From a virus: a DNA stretch of 47,199 nt. The stretch covers positions 1-47,199 of IMG/VR virus record IMGVR_UViG_3300028610_000650; one strand, 5' to 3'. Below are positions 45,832 to 47,199 of the stretch, in pieces. The notes beneath the pieces were generated by a model. That model searched no databases. It saw only the letters and a list, made by a program, of their open reading frames with translations, and had not been told where the DNA came from. Every line of letters starts with the position of its first letter. The stretch's first letter is position 1. The translations under genes and the position numbers were made by a program.

Positions 45832-45924
45832 AACGTGGTGGCGGGTAGGAACACACCAAATACTCCCATACTACAAAGGTAGTAGCCTGTACCGGGGGGT
45901 CTAATACAGGTCAAAAACCACGTT
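45832..45924. ncRNA. Multi-hairpin closed RNA element
   Basis: AACGTGGT (45832-45839) pairs ACCACGTT (45917-45924). Inside lie TACTAC-AAAG-GTAGTA (45869-45884) and CCTGTA...TACAGG (45886-45910), both perfect. A roughly 93-nt multibranched fold; the strand is undecided because perfect stems read equally on both. No coding frame overlaps it. Confidence 0.55.
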
Positions 45925-46015
45925 ACTCTGCAACCTGTTTCTGTCGACTGCTGCCCTGCCTTGTCCAGCTACGCCGCAGCGTTAATCTGCTGGCAGACCG
46001 AATCAATTATTACCT

Positions 46016-46062
46016 AAGACTTTTTTGCACCTTGCTTGCCTTGTGCGTGGCGAGTCTTTTTT
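46016..46062 (+). terminator. Second plus-strand terminator
   Basis: AAGACT (46016-46021) pairs AGTCTT (46053-46058), with an inner GCAC/GTGC, followed by TTTTA. It lies against the 3' end of the minus-strand gene at 46076, where it could also stop antisense transcription. Confidence 0.6.
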
Positions 46063-46075
46063 ATATTGTAACCAC

Positions 46076-46669
46076 CTATGTTTTAGTCTTGTCGTATTGC
46101 TGGATTGCATAAACGACTGCGTACAGGCACCAAATAAACCGGTAGCTGTACTCCTGAACATTCGGATAAAAATCCTCGAATACGAAACCATTAGATTCAA
46201 ATTGGAGAATACGACTGAACGCCAAATCAGCACTGTTATCGTCGCCGTAAAAAATATCCCTCTTTATGTCCGCCCATATCTCATCTTGCGTCTTCTTGGA
46301 TTCTGCCGTGTCCACGACGTACATATCAAAATACTCTTTAACCGCCCCCTCGAATAACTCGGAACTATACCGCATGGCCCCCCCGTCACGCTCTGCGGCC
46401 TCGCATTTCTCATGCCAATAGCCCGGATTGATCTGTAACACATCCTGCCTGAAAAACTTAAACATATCTTCGACTCTACGAAACACGAAAGAGCCCATGT
46501 CGCCTGTATAGCATAAGTGTTGTGGGAATGTTGTGATTTCGTATTGATAAACAGAACCGCCCCTACTCATAACGATATGCCTGAAAACGCCGTCATCCTT
46601 GAGGATTGTGAGTTTGTGATCTTTCGTGTCTTGCAAGAATCGCTCTTTTGTGCATGATTCTTTGCTCAT
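46076..46669 (-). CDS. Conserved phage early protein
   Basis: 197 codons from MSKESCTKERFLQDT at 46669, preceded by GCGGAGG. The central blocks YEITTFPQHLCYTGDMGSFVFRRVEDMFKFFR and PGYWHEKCEAAERDG (the first spans residues about 43-74) are the signature of a family frequent in phages of proteobacteria, with unknown function. The C-terminal half includes FVFEDFYPNVQEYSYRFIWC. First gene behind the duplicated structured leader. Confidence 0.9.
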   Translation of the reverse strand: MSKESCTKERFLQDTKDHKLTILKDDGVFRHIVMSRGGSVYQYEITTFPQHLCYTGDMGSFVFRRVEDMFKFFRQDVLQINPGYWHEKCEAAERDGGAMRYSSELFEGAVKEYFDMYVVDTAESKKTQDEIWADIKRDIFYGDDNSADLAFSRILQFESNGFVFEDFYPNVQEYSYRFIWCLYAVVYAIQQYDKTKT

Positions 46670-46685
46670 TTTGTCCTCCGCGCAT

Positions 46686-46724
46686 AAAAAATGGCGCTCC
46701 GGCCCGTTAAGGCGGGAAACGCCA
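46686..46724 (-). terminator. Terminator-like hairpin in leader of 46076-46669
   Basis: Minus strand TGGCG (46724-46720, read with its flank) pairs CGCCA (46696-46692), with an inner CCCG/CGGG, followed by TTTTTTATGCGCGGAGG. Equivalent to 581-618, including the identical TATGCGCGGAGG that leads into the ribosome site. Confidence 0.7.
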
Positions 46725-46729
46725 ATATC

Positions 46730-46813
46730 TGCTCGCATACATGGTTGTGGGAGACGAAACCCCCACGCGAGGCAATTAAACTAAACGGATTATTCCTTAT
46801 CTTCACCATGTAT
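46730..46813 (-). ncRNA. Pseudoknotted leader RNA, copy 2
   Basis: Minus strand P1 ATACATGGT (46813-46805) pairs ACCATGTAT (46745-46737). The hairpin GTGGGG...TCCCAC (46766-46747) has the loop GTTTCGTC. The pseudoknot is TGC(C)TCGC (46774-46767) with GCGAGCA (46736-46730), including the same bulged C as copy 1. Every stem differs in sequence from copy 1 but stays paired. Confidence 0.72.
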
Positions 46814-46820
46814 AAGAAGC

Positions 46821-46848
46821 ATTATATCATATCACGCTCGTTTGTCAA
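46821..46848 (-). promoter_or_regulatory. Sigma70-like promoter of 46076-46669 unit
   Basis: Minus strand TTGACA (46848-46843), a 16-base spacer, TATAAT (46826-46821), identical in design to the promoter at 715-742. Confidence 0.88.
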
Positions 46849-46937
46849 GTAAAATATCGACTCTACTCTCATTTTATATAGCGGCGAGACTTTTACGCGA
46901 ACCGCTTGAATGTGTATTGAATAATAAATTGTCATAC

Positions 46938-47192
46938 TTAACTGTCTTCTTTTAAGGTGCGGTCATGCTTGAGCGATAATACTACATAGTTTGGTTGCAG
47001 TCCGAGCCCTGCGTGAATGTGGGTAATTGTGAAATAGTCCGTTCGTGGTGCGTCGCTGCCCGGAGTTGTCTGAGTAAACCCAAGATCATCGCCCATTTGA
47101 AAATCCCTGTCGTTAAGCCGTACCTCCGCTTTTTTTGCCCCCGATATGAGGTTAGCAAAATATTGCGGTTGTATTTTGAGCTTATGTATCAT
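46938..47192 (-). CDS. ASCH/DUF3850-type protein
   Basis: 84 codons; start at ATG 47192 because AAAGGAG (seen in the left copy at about 142-148) lies five bases upstream of it. HKLKIQPQYFANLISGAKKAEVRLNDRDFQMGDDL and FTITHIHAGLGLQPNYVVLSL fit the small DUF3850/ASCH beta-barrel that binds RNA or modified nucleotides in phages. The 5' part is duplicated at 1-137. It closes the circle between the 0.17 kb and 46.7 kb genes. Confidence 0.9.
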   Translation of the reverse strand: MIHKLKIQPQYFANLISGAKKAEVRLNDRDFQMGDDLGFTQTTPGSDAPRTDYFTITHIHAGLGLQPNYVVLSLKHDRTLKEDS

Positions 47193-47199
47193 TTTCACT
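47056..47199. repeat. Right copy of 144-bp terminal redundancy
   Basis: Identical to bases 1-144. Joining the two ends gives a continuous minus-strand ASCH-type gene with an intact ribosome site, which supports circular completeness of the assembly. Confidence 0.95.

Larger units (their letters stand above)
45588..46075. other. Structured noncoding interval
   Basis: No gene above 14 codons is supported (a 14-codon frame with a good ribosome site starts near 45674 on the minus strand). The interval holds four folds: a hairpin CAATC-CCCCGA-CGAA-TCGGGG-GATTG (45727-45755), a plus-strand terminator (45774-45831), a closed multi-hairpin element (45832-45924) and a second plus-strand terminator (46016-46062). 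ATTCACCTT(T)CGG occurs twice at about 45699 and 45763. Candidate small-RNA locus or replication origin. Confidence 0.6.

Noticed and set aside
1-47199. CRISPR array, insertion sequence or integrase attachment site
   Set aside because: No regularly spaced direct repeats, no transposase, no integrase and no convincing attachment core were found.

Overview
This window is one complete, circularly assembled genome of a tailed double-stranded DNA phage. The first 144 bases are repeated exactly as the last 144, so the unique map is about 47,055 bp and the gene cut at position 1 is completed at 46938-47192. The virion genes fit a short-tailed (podovirus-like) phage: small and large terminase, a P22-type portal, a coiled-coil scaffold, an N4-gp56-type major capsid protein, a connector, a large beta-rich stabilisation/tail protein, many fibre-like proteins and three large internal/ejection-type proteins. 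I see no integrase, lysogeny repressor, DNA or RNA polymerase, helicase or primase, so replication and transcription probably rely on the host. The host cannot be named. Strong AGGAGG-type ribosome sites, sigma70-like promoters, a phage csrA gene and lipoprotein/Sec signal peptides suggest a Gram-negative or otherwise diderm bacterium.

Layout. A divergent promoter region lies at 39.98-40.23 kb. Leftward (minus strand) from it runs the late operon, 39.93 down to 11.33 kb: two signal-peptide fibre proteins, terS, terL, small zinc-type proteins, portal, a run of small genes, a holin-like protein, a tRNA-like element with terminator, scaffold, capsid, decoration and connector proteins, a series of secreted-looking fibre/beta-helix/LamG proteins, ejection proteins and a final membrane protein. 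A strong terminator at 11.26-11.29 kb closes it. From 11.2 kb leftward through the origin of the map and down to 42.64 kb lie the early/accessory genes: csrA, an SSB-like protein, two HNH-type proteins, a C5-cytosine methyltransferase, a DnaT-like protein, Ea22-, YopX- and Lar-like proteins, an ASCH protein and many zinc-ribbon miniproteins. Rightward (plus strand) from the divergent promoter is a short operon of nine small genes (40.23-42.65 kb). One further plus-strand gene (2449-2649) sits alone between its own promoter and terminator.

The most striking non-gene feature is a repeated leader-RNA architecture. At several loci on both strands a sigma70-like promoter is followed, within about ten bases of the expected start, by a long-range stem (P1). 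A second stem (B) is interleaved with P1: its 5' half lies inside the P1 loop and its 3' half comes just after P1, usually ending in a U-tract, and a gene then follows. The best examples are at 0.6, 2.1, 8.05, 11.15, 40.15 and 46.75 kb, with weaker ones at 1.4 and 6.75 kb. Two copies (0.6 and 46.75 kb) are diverged duplicates in which both P1 and the pseudoknot stem differ in sequence but keep pairing, which is covariation evidence for a real RNA structure. Other RNA-like elements include a tRNA-like fold in the structural operon, a 39-nt acceptor/T-arm-like minihelix at 40.49 kb and a dense structured noncoding region at 45.6-46.07 kb.

A second unusual theme is that most fibre/tail-module proteins begin with clear Sec signal peptides or lipoboxes, which is rare for virion proteins. 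All statements rest on reading the sequence alone. Family names come from motif recognition, not from searches.
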